Of a DNA stretch of 30,316 nt, positions 1 to 7,034 are shown piece after piece. Below the pieces are notes generated by a model. The model saw only the letters and a program-made list of their open reading frames with translations, searched no databases and was not told where the DNA came from. This stretch comes from JAZLIT01 sp045617525 (lineage in GTDB: Bacteria > Bacillota > Bacilli > Bacillales_A > Planococcaceae). Location: contig JAZLIT010000201.1 of NCBI GenBank assembly GCA_045617525.1, forward strand, positions 1 to 30,316, given 5' to 3'. A program made the translations under genes and the position numbers. Position 1 is the first letter of the stretch, and the number at the start of each line of letters is the position of its first letter.

Positions 1-1
1 T

Positions 2-274
2 TTTGCCGATGTAAAAGACCAATCTAAACATGTGATCCAAGCAATTACAACATTATCGAATGAAGTAAAATATAATATTCCACCCATAATAAATGAACTA
101 AAAGATTCATTTTCAGCATTCCAAGTAGATATCCAACCTAACGTGGAGAATTTACAACAAGAAATTGACCAATTAAACAGTTCAATTGGTGAAATCGAGA
201 AAAATTTAAATGATTTCAACCAAAAGAACTCCAAACAGCCAATAATTGAACTAGATACAAACTCCCAAGAATAA
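2..274 (+). CDS. YtxH-domain protein, 3' end (YhaH-like)
   Basis: The reading frame is open to the left edge of the window, so this is the C-terminal part of a longer gene (90 residues visible). The visible part is hydrophilic and helix-forming, with a heptad-like stretch around the last 45 residues (ENLQQEIDQLNSSIGEIEKN) that reads as a short coiled coil; there is no membrane segment. B. subtilis yhaH, a small YtxH-domain protein with an N-terminal hydrophobic segment followed by an amphipathic tail, lies next to hpr, and this fits the tail of such a protein. The assignment rests mainly on position beside hpr and on composition; the diagnostic N-terminus is outside the window. Confidence 0.6.
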   Translation, partial: FADVKDQSKHVIQAITTLSNEVKYNIPPIINELKDSFSAFQVDIQPNVENLQQEIDQLNSSIGEIEKNLNDFNQKNSKQPIIELDTNSQE

Positions 275-420
275 CTCTTTTTACAAGAAATAATGTTATA
301 AACGAGATTTATTCCATCATTTTTCAGTTATAATTTAATTTTTACATTTTTCCAACTTTAAACTTTTTTCTTTTATTGCTATAATATTTTTAAAACAATA
401 GAAAGAAGAAGGTGAATGCT

Positions 421-978
421 TTGTCTCAAGAATTATATACGATGAAAGAAGCGATGCTTTATTCTCAGCGCATTGCCCAATTATCAAAGGCTTTATGGAA
501 AGCAGTCGAAAAAGATTGGCAAAATTGGATCAAGCCCTACGACTTAAACATCAACGAGCATCATATATTATGGATTTCATTCCATCTTAAAGGTGCATCA
601 ATATCAGACGTCGCTAAATTCGGGGTAATGCATGTATCTACAGCCTTTAACTTTTCAAAAAAATTAGAAGAACGTGGCTTATTAGAGTTTTCAAAGCGCG
701 AAGATGATAAGCGTAACACCTACGTTGAGCTTACAGAAAAAGGATCAGATTTAATTATTTTAATGTACGAGCACTATCATGATACTGATCACTCGATTTT
801 AGATGGTTCTTTGCCTTTAAAAGAGATTTACGGTAGGTTCCCAGAATTTTTAGATGTGATGGCCGTAATTCGTAATATTTATGGCGATGATTTTATTGAA
901 ATTTTTGAGCGTTCGTTCGATTATTTTAAAGAGAGTATCAATACGCCGAAAAAGGTTTTAGAATCACCGATACTTTAA
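421..978 (+). CDS. hpr: MarR-family transition-state regulator Hpr (ScoC)
   Basis: DNA-binding regulator that in B. subtilis represses extracellular protease, sporulation and peptide-transport genes during the transition to stationary phase. The N-terminal half is nearly invariant in the family: the stretch from AQLSKALWK through DLNINEHHILWIS to KFGVMHVSTAFNFSKKLEERG (winged helix, about residues 15-100) is recognisable by eye, as is IYGDDFIEIFE near the C-terminus. At 185 residues it is shorter than B. subtilis Hpr (203) because the acidic tail is missing. I prefer the TTG at 421, since AGAAGGTG at 407-414 sits 6 bases before it; the GTG at 412 overlaps that site. A TATAAT box lies at 380-385 with no clear -35. 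A strong terminator follows, so it appears monocistronic. Confidence 0.95.
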   Translation: MSQELYTMKEAMLYSQRIAQLSKALWKAVEKDWQNWIKPYDLNINEHHILWISFHLKGASISDVAKFGVMHVSTAFNFSKKLEERGLLEFSKREDDKRNTYVELTEKGSDLIILMYEHYHDTDHSILDGSLPLKEIYGRFPEFLDVMAVIRNIYGDDFIEIFERSFDYFKESINTPKKVLESPIL

Positions 979-994
979 TACCATCTTTTATAAT

Positions 995-1060
995 AAAGAG
1001 TGTTAAGATATGTATACGATTGAATCATTGATCAGTATATATCTAACACTCTTTTATTTT
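995..1060 (+). terminator. Terminator after hpr
   Basis: Inverted repeat AAAGAGTGTTA (995-1005) / TAACACTCTTT (1044-1054), extended inward by gatat/atatc pairing, and followed by a T-rich run. It separates hpr from the downstream membrane-protein gene. Confidence 0.85.
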
Positions 1061-1075
1061 TAAGGATGGATGACT

Positions 1076-1624
1076 ATGCATTGTTGGAAAATTATTAATG
1101 TTGAACGTGACTTTGGGACAACCCGTATTATCCTATTGTCTTGTATATTTTTCTTTTTTACATTCAGTTTTTCTTACGTATTACTTAGCTTAAATTACAA
1201 AGGTAACTATACCGACCAACACTTTTGGATTAACTTTATCGCTTTTATATTTATTTATCCTGTGCATAAATTTATTCATTATTTATTTTTAGTTGATTAC
1301 TCGAAATCAATCAAAACGAAAATACGTTACAAATTCAGCTTAATTCCAATAATTCATCTGAAAATAACCCACTTTGTCCCTAAATATCGTTATATACTAG
1401 CTTTATTGGGTCCGTTTATTTTATTAAATGGATTATTGCTCTACGGTGCAATAATAGCACCCACCTACACACATTATTTTTGCTTTTTTTTCGGAATTCA
1501 TAGTGCAATTTGTTTAATTGACCTATTAAATGTAAAAGGTATAATACGTGCACCACATAACGCATTTATTGAAGAAACTCCAAAGGGCTACGAAGTCCTC
1601 GTACCTCTTCAAAAATTTTTATAG
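1076..1624 (+). CDS. DUF3267-type integral membrane protein
   Basis: A 182-residue membrane protein with about four hydrophobic segments (around residues 17-38, 50-72, 104-124 and 130-150) and a basic cytoplasmic loop. The opening MHCWKIINVERDFG and the HKFIH motif at the start of the second half resemble the DUF3267 family, which is distantly related to membrane zinc metalloproteases. Here the HExxH glutamate is replaced by Lys (HKFIH), so catalysis is doubtful. Two in-frame ATGs exist (1070 and 1076); AAGGA at 1062-1066 is 9 bases from the second, so I chose 1076. The position right after hpr is shared with related genomes as far as I recall. Function unknown. Confidence 0.75.
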   Translation: MHCWKIINVERDFGTTRIILLSCIFFFFTFSFSYVLLSLNYKGNYTDQHFWINFIAFIFIYPVHKFIHYLFLVDYSKSIKTKIRYKFSLIPIIHLKITHFVPKYRYILALLGPFILLNGLLLYGAIIAPTYTHYFCFFFGIHSAICLIDLLNVKGIIRAPHNAFIEETPKGYEVLVPLQKFL

Positions 1625-1692
1625 TTTCTGCTTGAAGCCAACTAATTTTATTTGTTATGCTATGTGATAAGTAATAGAGGGGAGGAATAGAC

Positions 1693-1878
1693 TTGCTACT
1701 TCTAGTCATAGTGCTATTCTCAGTATTTTATTTGTTCCAAATTAATCGTATGACGGCTGCCCTGTGCATTCGTCGCGAGATTCCTGAAGAGAAGCATCCT
1801 AATATTTTCCGTACAATAAACATTTTGATTACGATCCTACTTGTTTCATTATATGTAAAAGTACTATTTACAGTGTAA
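1693..1878 (+). CDS. Small two-TM membrane protein, unknown function
   Basis: A 61-residue protein with an N-terminal hydrophobic segment (residues 1-17), a polar loop rich in Arg, Glu and Pro (IRREIPEEKHPN), and a second hydrophobic segment (residues 39-59). This hairpin topology suggests a small membrane-embedded regulator or subunit, but no family is recognised. The start is TTG, supported by a very strong ribosome binding site (AGAGGGGAGG at 1676-1685, 7 bases upstream). A terminator follows immediately after the stop. The gene may be co-transcribed with the DUF3267 gene 68 bases upstream. Confidence 0.75.
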   Translation: MLLLVIVLFSVFYLFQINRMTAALCIRREIPEEKHPNIFRTINILITILLVSLYVKVLFTV

Positions 1879-1915
1879 AAAAACGAAATCCATTTATCAT
1901 GGATTTCGTTTTTTA
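1877..1915. terminator. Bidirectional terminator
   Basis: Stem AAACGAAATCCAT / ATGGATTTCGTTT with A-run on the left and T-run on the right. It lies between the convergent 61-residue membrane protein gene and the minus-strand yjcZ-type gene and can serve both. Confidence 0.85.
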
Positions 1916-1923
1916 TTTACCTA

Positions 1924-2043
1924 CTAGTAAAGGAAAGCTGCACCGACAATAACTAATAAAATGAATAACACTACAAGTAGTGCGAAGCCTGAACCACCGC
2001 CGTAGCCAGCGCCGCCGCCACCACCGTTATATCCACCGCTCAT
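1924..2043 (-). CDS. YjcZ-family sporulation small protein
   Basis: A 39-residue peptide: a glycine-rich head (MSGGYNGGGGGAGYGGGSGF) followed by a single hydrophobic segment (ALLVVLFILLVIVGAAFLY) and a TAG stop. This head-plus-anchor pattern is that of the YjcZ/YhcZ-like 'sporulation protein YjcZ family', tiny membrane peptides made in spore-formers. The ribosome binding site is excellent: GGGAGGTG (complement of 2049-2056) with 5 bases before the ATG. Upstream, CATAGGATA (complement of 2069-2077) matches the CATAnnnTA -10 form used by the late mother-cell sigma factor, although I see no good -35. The GC content of the Gly-rich head is much higher than that of its surroundings because of GGC/GGT codons. 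Confidence 0.85.
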   Translation of the reverse strand: MSGGYNGGGGGAGYGGGSGFALLVVLFILLVIVGAAFLY

Positions 2044-2120
2044 TAAAACACCTCCCTTCTAACTCTACTATCCTATGCACCTTTTTTTGTAAAACTTAGG
2101 CAATTCACAACGAAACCATT

Positions 2121-2147
2121 TTGTTTTTAAAACGTTTATGTTATAGT
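2121..2147 (+). promoter_or_regulatory. Possible prsA promoter
   Basis: TTGTTT (2121-2126) and TATAGT (2142-2147) separated by 15 bases, 42 bases before the prsA start. The spacing is short, so this is only a candidate. Confidence 0.35.
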
Positions 2148-2188
2148 AACGAGGGCATAATAAGACAATTTAAGGAGCGTATTTATTT

Positions 2189-3031
2189 ATGAAAAAAACA
2201 ATTTTAGCTTTAACTTTAGCCGCATCACTTGGTCTTGCTGCATGTGGAGACTCAAACAATGAAGTCGTATTAACTTCTACATACGGTGATTTCACACAAG
2301 AAGATTTTTATAAAGAAATCAAATCTTTAGCTGGTCCACAATTATTAGAGCAAGTTATGATGGATAAAATTTTAGCTGACAAGTATAAAGCTACAAAAGA
2401 AGAAATCGACGAAGAGTTCAACGCAGTTGCTGATCAATACGGCGAAAGCTTCCCAACAGTATTAGCTGAAAATGGATTCACTGAAGAATCATTTCGTTCT
2501 AACATCCGTTTCAACATTTTAAAATCTAAAGCAGAAGCAGATGTAGAAGTTACTGATGAAGAAATCCAAGCTAAATATGACATTTTAAGCACTGAGTTAA
2601 ACGGTCGTCACATTTTAGTGGAAGATGAAGCAACTGCAAAAGAGTTAATCGAAAAAATTAACGCTGGCGAAGACTTCGCAACTTTAGCTACTGAACACTC
2701 TGTAGACCCAGGTTCTGGCGCTAATGGTGGCGAGCTAGGTTGGTTCTCTACAGGTAAAATGGTTAAACAATTTGAAGATGCTGCTTATGCATTAGAGCTG
2801 AACACAGTTTCTGCTCCAGTACAATCTGAATTTGGTTACCATATTATCGAAATTACTGAAAAGCGTAAAATTGAAGGCTACGCTTCTTTAGAAGATGAGA
2901 AAGAAACGATCCGCGAAACAGTTGCTGCTGAAAAAGCTGATTGGAATGAAATATCTGCACAATTATTTAAAGATGCTAAAATTGAAGTAAAAGACAAAGA
3001 TTTATCTGAAGCTTTCTCTCAATATAAATAA
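2189..3031 (+). CDS. prsA: Foldase lipoprotein PrsA (parvulin-type peptidyl-prolyl isomerase)
   Basis: Membrane-anchored extracellular chaperone that helps secreted proteins fold after Sec translocation. The signal peptide ends in a lipobox (LAAC, with Cys19 as the lipidated residue). Residues about 20-137 and 230-280 form the helical foldase domain. The PpiC/parvulin domain is at about 139-226 (GRHILV, DPGSGANGGELGW, FGYHII). Length 280 is normal for the family (B. subtilis 292). The start is ATG at 2189 with AAGGAG at 2172-2177. It is followed directly by a terminator, so it is probably a single-gene unit. In B. subtilis, Hpr/ScoC represses prsA, and hpr lies only 1.2 kb upstream here. Confidence 0.97.
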   Translation: MKKTILALTLAASLGLAACGDSNNEVVLTSTYGDFTQEDFYKEIKSLAGPQLLEQVMMDKILADKYKATKEEIDEEFNAVADQYGESFPTVLAENGFTEESFRSNIRFNILKSKAEADVEVTDEEIQAKYDILSTELNGRHILVEDEATAKELIEKINAGEDFATLATEHSVDPGSGANGGELGWFSTGKMVKQFEDAAYALELNTVSAPVQSEFGYHIIEITEKRKIEGYASLEDEKETIRETVAAEKADWNEISAQLFKDAKIEVKDKDLSEAFSQYK

Positions 3032-3035
3032 AATT

Positions 3036-3073
3036 AAAAGCGTATTCGATTTATTAATCGAATACGCTTTTTT
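3036..3073. terminator. Terminator after prsA
   Basis: Near-perfect stem AAAAGCGTATTCGAT / ATCGAATACGCTTTT with a 6-base loop and a T-run. It may also terminate the convergent PhnA gene. Confidence 0.9.
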
Positions 3074-3123
3074 AAATTTTTTGGAATAAAGCTAAAGGCA
3101 AATATACTCCAGTTTAAAAGTAA

Positions 3124-3471
3124 TTAAATTTTCTTTACAAATTCAGATTTAAGCTTCATTGCGCCGAATCCGTCAATTTTACAATCGATATTATGACCAT
3201 CCGCTGAATCTGGCACTAATCGAATCCCTTTTACTTTTGTGCCCTGCTTAATAGCAGAAGAGCTACCTTTTACTTTTAATTCCTTAATAACGGAAACTGT
3301 ATCACCATCAACAAGTACGTTACCATTTGAATCGCGAATTACTAATCCATCTTCAACCGCTACATCTTCTGAAGTTGACCATTCATGTGCGCATTCTGGG
3401 CACACGAACATTGAGCCATCCTCATACGTGTATTCTGATTGACACTGTGGACAATTTGGTAATTTTTCCAT
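3124..3471 (-). CDS. Zinc-ribbon protein of the PhnA/YjdM family
   Basis: A 115-residue protein with an N-terminal zinc ribbon (CPQC at residues 7-10 and CPEC at 24-27) followed by the conserved PhnA/YjdM C-terminal domain (DSNGNVLVDGDTVSVIKELKVKG, IKQGTKVKGIRLV, IDCKIDGFGAMKLKSEFVKK). The family was named for a position near phosphonate-utilisation genes in E. coli but is not needed for phosphonate breakdown; its function remains unclear. The start ATG is preceded by GGAGG with 9-base spacing. No phn genes are nearby, so nothing here links it to phosphonates. Confidence 0.92.
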   Translation of the reverse strand: MEKLPNCPQCQSEYTYEDGSMFVCPECAHEWSTSEDVAVEDGLVIRDSNGNVLVDGDTVSVIKELKVKGSSSAIKQGTKVKGIRLVPDSADGHNIDCKIDGFGAMKLKSEFVKKI

Positions 3472-3594
3472 TCCTTAAAACCTCCTACAATTTGTCCCCT
3501 CTATACTCGCACAATCCTACTTATTTCACAAGCAATCCTGAGTAACTTATAAAAGTCCGACAAAACTAACAGGCATAAACCGTTAAAATCAAAT

Positions 3595-4164
3595 TCATTT
3601 AGATATTCCATTAAAAATCATTTGCTTAACAGCATGTAAAAAATCCTGTTCTCCCATTTGAAGATGATTTGGAATCGATATACTTTGGAATATAAATCCT
3701 AACAATAAACTAGGAGGTATTTGATCATTTAGTTTACCCTCTTCATTCCCTTGCTCAATAAGCGATAACAGAGGCTTATACATTTCTTTATGATAGGTTT
3801 CTAATACACGTAAATTCTCTTGAATACGATGGATACCTTTATTATTAATCATCTGCGCATAGCCAAGCACTTGGTGCAAATTCTTAGTGTCAAAAATAAT
3901 TCCCATCAACTGATCAAACTGTCGATCGAAATTATCAGTAGTATTTATGCCTTGAAGACGTTCGATAAAACCCTTCATATTTTGAACCATGAAATCCGTG
4001 ATTAGCTCTTCTTTATTCATATAATACTTGTATATGGCAGCACGAGATACATCCAGTGTCTCTGCTAATGTACCCATCGTAAATCCTTCATAACCGATTT
4101 CTAATAATAGCTTTTCAGTTAAATTAAACATTTCAGTCTTAGAGAATTTTCGATTACGTCCCAT
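3595..4164 (-). CDS. TetR/AcrR-family transcriptional regulator
   Basis: 189 residues. The N-terminal helix-turn-helix (about residues 9-55) shows the TetR pattern GYEGFTMGTLAETLDVSRAAIYKYYMNKEELI. The C-terminal half is helical and divergent, and would form the ligand-binding and dimerisation domain. TetR proteins usually control a neighbouring efflux or metabolic gene; here the nearest genes are the PhnA-type gene downstream (same strand, 123-base gap) and serC (divergent), neither an obvious target, so it may act on itself or at a distance. The Shine-Dalgarno is modest (GGTGGT). A dyad CTAAC-N8-GTTAG at 4246-4263 upstream could be an operator. Confidence 0.9.
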   Translation of the reverse strand: MGRNRKFSKTEMFNLTEKLLLEIGYEGFTMGTLAETLDVSRAAIYKYYMNKEELITDFMVQNMKGFIERLQGINTTDNFDRQFDQLMGIIFDTKNLHQVLGYAQMINNKGIHRIQENLRVLETYHKEMYKPLLSLIEQGNEEGKLNDQIPPSLLLGFIFQSISIPNHLQMGEQDFLHAVKQMIFNGISK

Positions 4165-4396
4165 TTTACCACCACACTTCTATATTAATAAGTACCTTTA
4201 GTATACCATGTTCAGGTGACTTTTTACCTTCTCTACCGCACATAGCTAACCTACACATGTTAGAATCATAGCTTAATTATGAGTTTATTCGCTCGTTTTC
4301 AAAATATTAAGAACGTTTATTGTGTATTTTTCCATTTATCAAATAAAAGGGTGTATTATTAAATTAGATAATAATTTTTTAGGAGTGAAGAATAGG

Positions 4397-5491
4397 ATGT
4401 TAACGAAAAATCGTGCATATAATTTTAATGCTGGACCATCTGCATTACCTCTTGAAGTTTTAAAAAAGGCACAAAGTGAACTTGTTGATTTCGAAAACAG
4501 TGGTATGTCTATAATGGAAATGAGTCATCGTAGTACTGAATTTGAAAAAGTACATAATGATGCGATTAATCTTCTACGTAAAATATATTCGATTCCAGAA
4601 AACTATGAAGTACTTTTCCTTCAAGGTGGCGCAAGTCTTCAATTTTCAATGATTCCAATGAACTTCTTAACAGCTGAAAAAACAGCAAGCTATGTAGATA
4701 CTGGCGCTTGGAGTGACAAAGCAATTAAAGAGGCGAAGCTTTTCGGAAATGTGAATGTTTCTGCTAGCTCAAAAGAAGATCAGCATAAATACATTCCTTC
4801 AAATGATGTGTTAGATTTTGAAGAAACAGATGCCTATGTTCACATTACATCAAATAATACGATTTTTGGGACGCAGTGGAAAGACTTCCCTGAAACAGGT
4901 GATGTTCCTCTAATCGCAGATATGTCTTCAGATATTTTATCGAAGCCAGTTGATGTTTCTAAGTTTGGCATGATTTATGCAGGTGCTCAAAAGAACCTTG
5001 GCCCTTCAGGTGTTACAGTTGTTATCGTACGTAAAGATTTAATTGAAAACGCAAATACTAACATTCCTACGATATTAAAATATACAACACATTCATCAAA
5101 TAACTCACTTTACAATACGCCACCTACATTCGGTATTTATATGTTAGGCGAAGTGCTTAAATGGGTTGAGGCACAAGGTGGTCTTGAAAAGATTACCGCG
5201 CAAAATGAGGAAAAAGCCAAACTGATTTATGATGCAATCGACAATTCTGAAGGCTTCTATACTGGCCATGCAGTAACAGGCTCTCGTTCACTGATGAACA
5301 TTACATTCCGCGTAGCTGACGAAGTTCTTGAGAAGCAGTTTTTACAAGAAGCAAAAGAAGCAGGATTTGTCGGCTTAAATGGTCACCGTTCAGTAGGGGG
5401 TTGCCGTGCTTCAACATATAATGCCGTTCCAGTTGAAACATGTGCTGCACTTGCAACATTTATGAATGATTTCCGTGCGAAGCATCAATAA
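4397..5491 (+). CDS. serC: Phosphoserine aminotransferase SerC
   Basis: PLP-dependent enzyme converting 3-phosphohydroxypyruvate and glutamate to O-phosphoserine (second step of serine synthesis; also used in pyridoxal phosphate synthesis in some bacteria). Family hallmarks: FNAGPSALP at the N-terminus, HRS and GGASLQF in the cofactor region, and YAGAQKNLGPSG, where Lys199 is the PLP-binding residue; RSVGGCRASTYNA lies near the C-terminus. The ATG at 4397 has TAGGAGTG 9 bases upstream and gives 364 residues, close to B. subtilis SerC (359); the frame extends further upstream without a ribosome site. It is followed by its own terminator, so it is not co-transcribed with serA, which lies 6 kb away. 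Confidence 0.97.
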   Translation: MLTKNRAYNFNAGPSALPLEVLKKAQSELVDFENSGMSIMEMSHRSTEFEKVHNDAINLLRKIYSIPENYEVLFLQGGASLQFSMIPMNFLTAEKTASYVDTGAWSDKAIKEAKLFGNVNVSASSKEDQHKYIPSNDVLDFEETDAYVHITSNNTIFGTQWKDFPETGDVPLIADMSSDILSKPVDVSKFGMIYAGAQKNLGPSGVTVVIVRKDLIENANTNIPTILKYTTHSSNNSLYNTPPTFGIYMLGEVLKWVEAQGGLEKITAQNEEKAKLIYDAIDNSEGFYTGHAVTGSRSLMNITFRVADEVLEKQFLQEAKEAGFVGLNGHRSVGGCRASTYNAVPVETCAALATFMNDFRAKHQ

Positions 5492-5502
5492 TTTACGCAC
5501 TT

Positions 5503-5541
5503 AAAAAAGCTGTGACTCCTCAAATGGGAGCCACAGCTTTT
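5503..5541. terminator. Terminator after serC
   Basis: Stem AAAAGCTGTGACTCC / GGGAGCCACAGCTTTT (one mismatch) with a short loop. It sits between serC and the convergent yhaM and has A/T runs on both sides. Confidence 0.85.
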
Positions 5542-5547
5542 CGTCTA

Positions 5548-5623
5548 TTAATTTGGTACTTCGCTTTGAGCACTCCTGACTGCCCCACTTAAATTAGCAG
5601 ACTCTTTCAAAGTTGGAATTTCA
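5548..5623 (-). other. Frameshifted remnant of a YhaM C-terminal tail
   Basis: Directly downstream of the yhaM stop, the +1 frame stays open for about 25 codons and reads NEIPTLKESANLSGAVRS and onward to a TAA at 5548-5550. It has no start codon or ribosome site of its own. If one base were removed from ACAATTTAATG just before the yhaM stop, the protein would read KPTF-NEIPTLKES instead of stopping at KPTI; KPTF is the ending I recall for B. subtilis YhaM. This suggests a single-base insertion, or a sequencing error, that removed a tail. Confidence 0.45.
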
Positions 5624-6559
5624 TTAAATTGTTGGCTTATAGAATGAACGGTTATCTAGTGGGAATAAACGCTCCGTAAATTCGCCTGGCTGTGTCTTAT
5701 CTAAAGCGCGTGTTAGCATATTCATTTTTGCATCAATATTATCAATGTAATGAATCATTTCCGCCTCTTGAATCATTGGCTTTTTCGGGCTGCCCCATTC
5801 TTCCTTACCGTGGTGTGAAAGAACTAAATGCTGAAGCAACATTACTTCTTCACCTTCAACACCTAATTCACGTGCTGCTTGGCCAATTTCATTGACCATA
5901 ATTGTAATATGCCCCAGTAAGTTACCTTCAATTGTGTATGCCGTTGCAACTGGTCCCGTCAGCTCGATTACTTTCCCAATATCGTGAAGTATAATACCCG
6001 AGAACATTAAGTCACGATTTAACGTTGGATATAATTCGCAAATTGATTTCCCTAAACGTAGCATTGATACAACATGGTCTAATAAACCCGACGCATAATC
6101 ATGGTGATTTTTTGAAGCAGCTGGATACACTAAAATTTGCTCATGGTATTTTTTAATTAAATGACGCGTAATACGGGCAATAGTTGGATTTTTTATTTCA
6201 AAGAAATATTGTGTTAACTCATCATAAAGTTCTTCCTTCGGTGTTGCAGAAGATGGCACTAAATCATGAATTTGAATCCCTTCTTCTTGACGTGCAGGAC
6301 GAATTTGCTTGATACGCAATTGATTTTTCCCACGGTAATCATGAATTTCTCCACCTACGCGAACGATTGCTTCAGCACGATAAAGTGTTTCCTGTTCTTC
6401 ACCTGTGTCCCAAAGCTTCGCCTCAATATCCCCGCTCTTATCCTGCAAGACTAATGACATGAATGGCTTTCCTACAGTTGTTACGCCTTTTGTTGATTGT
6501 TTAATTAATAAAAACTGATCTACCTGTTCCCCAGCTTGTAGCTTCGTAATTCCTGTCAT
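5624..6559 (-). CDS. yhaM: 3'-5' exoribonuclease YhaM
   Basis: Exonuclease of Gram-positive bacteria that trims RNA (and single-stranded DNA) from the 3' end. An N-terminal OB-fold (about residues 10-90: GEQVDQFLLIKQSTKG, GDIEAKLWD) is followed by an HD-type metal-dependent phosphohydrolase domain (about 155-285) with HHDYASGLLDHV, the metal-binding HD pair at 192-193 in LHDIGK, and LVLSHHGKEEWGSP. The frame runs 17 codons upstream, but the ATG at 6559 has AAGGAGTGA about 9 bases before it and matches the family start (GEQVDQ at about residue 10), giving 311 residues. The C-terminus may be truncated by a frameshift (see the adjacent tail entry). Confidence 0.95.
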   Translation of the reverse strand: MTGITKLQAGEQVDQFLLIKQSTKGVTTVGKPFMSLVLQDKSGDIEAKLWDTGEEQETLYRAEAIVRVGGEIHDYRGKNQLRIKQIRPARQEEGIQIHDLVPSSATPKEELYDELTQYFFEIKNPTIARITRHLIKKYHEQILVYPAASKNHHDYASGLLDHVVSMLRLGKSICELYPTLNRDLMFSGIILHDIGKVIELTGPVATAYTIEGNLLGHITIMVNEIGQAARELGVEGEEVMLLQHLVLSHHGKEEWGSPKKPMIQEAEMIHYIDNIDAKMNMLTRALDKTQPGEFTERLFPLDNRSFYKPTI

Positions 6560-6615
6560 TACGAAATCACTCCTTTTTACTATATATTCTAAATAAAATT
6601 TTGATTTCACTCTTT

Positions 6616-6624
6616 ATTGTACCA
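6616..6624 (-). promoter_or_regulatory. Possible yhaM promoter (extended -10)
   Basis: On the minus strand TGGTACAAT forms an extended -10 (TGnTACAAT), 57 bases before the yhaM ATG. No good -35 was found. Confidence 0.45.
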
Positions 6625-6753
6625 CTTTCAGCAAGCCCATTCGATTGAATTAACGTAATTAAATTTTACCCCGGTAGATAAATTTGCTTTATTTATGTAA
6701 TAAAATTCACATTTTATTCATAGTTACACATTTAATAGTCTGAATTTTTAATG

Positions 6754-6759
6754 TATAAT
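6754..6759 (+). promoter_or_regulatory. -10 box for the yhzD-like gene
   Basis: A perfect TATAAT 32 bases before the start of the downstream gene; the -35 region (TTAATA at about 6732) is weak. Confidence 0.45.
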
Positions 6760-6791
6760 AAATTATATCTTTAGCAAAAGGGTGATTAAAA

Positions 6792-6977
6792 ATGGAAAAC
6801 TATCGTTTCACAGCTTTTGAAAAAACAGGAGAAACACTTTTTGATGAAATTTGGACATTCGAAAATGATAAAGATGCAAAACTACAAGGTCAACTGCAAA
6901 TTAATGAAAAAGGTATGAGCGAAAAAACACACCGTCTCGTAAACCCAATGGGCAAATTAATTTTATTCCACATCTAA
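6792..6977 (+). CDS. YhzD-like small protein
   Basis: A 61-residue soluble protein (MENYRFTAFEKTGETLFDE ... KGMSEKTHRLVNPMGKLILFH). The alternating hydrophobic beginning and the ending KTHR...P.GKL.LFH agree with my recollection of the YhzD family of small Bacillales proteins, which have no known function. Length is typical. The ATG has AAAGGGTGA 8 bases upstream and a TATAAT box further up; a terminator follows at once, so it is transcribed alone. Confidence 0.8.
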   Translation: MENYRFTAFEKTGETLFDEIWTFENDKDAKLQGQLQINEKGMSEKTHRLVNPMGKLILFHI

Positions 6978-6988
6978 TTTAATCGATT

Positions 6989-7029
6989 AAAAAAGTGTTA
7001 TTCATTTTATCGATGAATAACACTTTTTT
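6989..7029. terminator. Bidirectional terminator
   Basis: Near-perfect stem AAAAAAGTGTTATTCAT / ATGAATAACACTTTTTT between the convergent yhzD-like gene and the minus-strand glycine-zipper protein gene. Confidence 0.9.
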
Positions 7030-7034
7030 CTATC

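Noticed and set aside
4322..4396. N-terminal extension of SerC by 25 residues
   Set aside because: No ribosome site at the upstream start, while the ATG at 4397 has TAGGAGTG and begins close to the family start.
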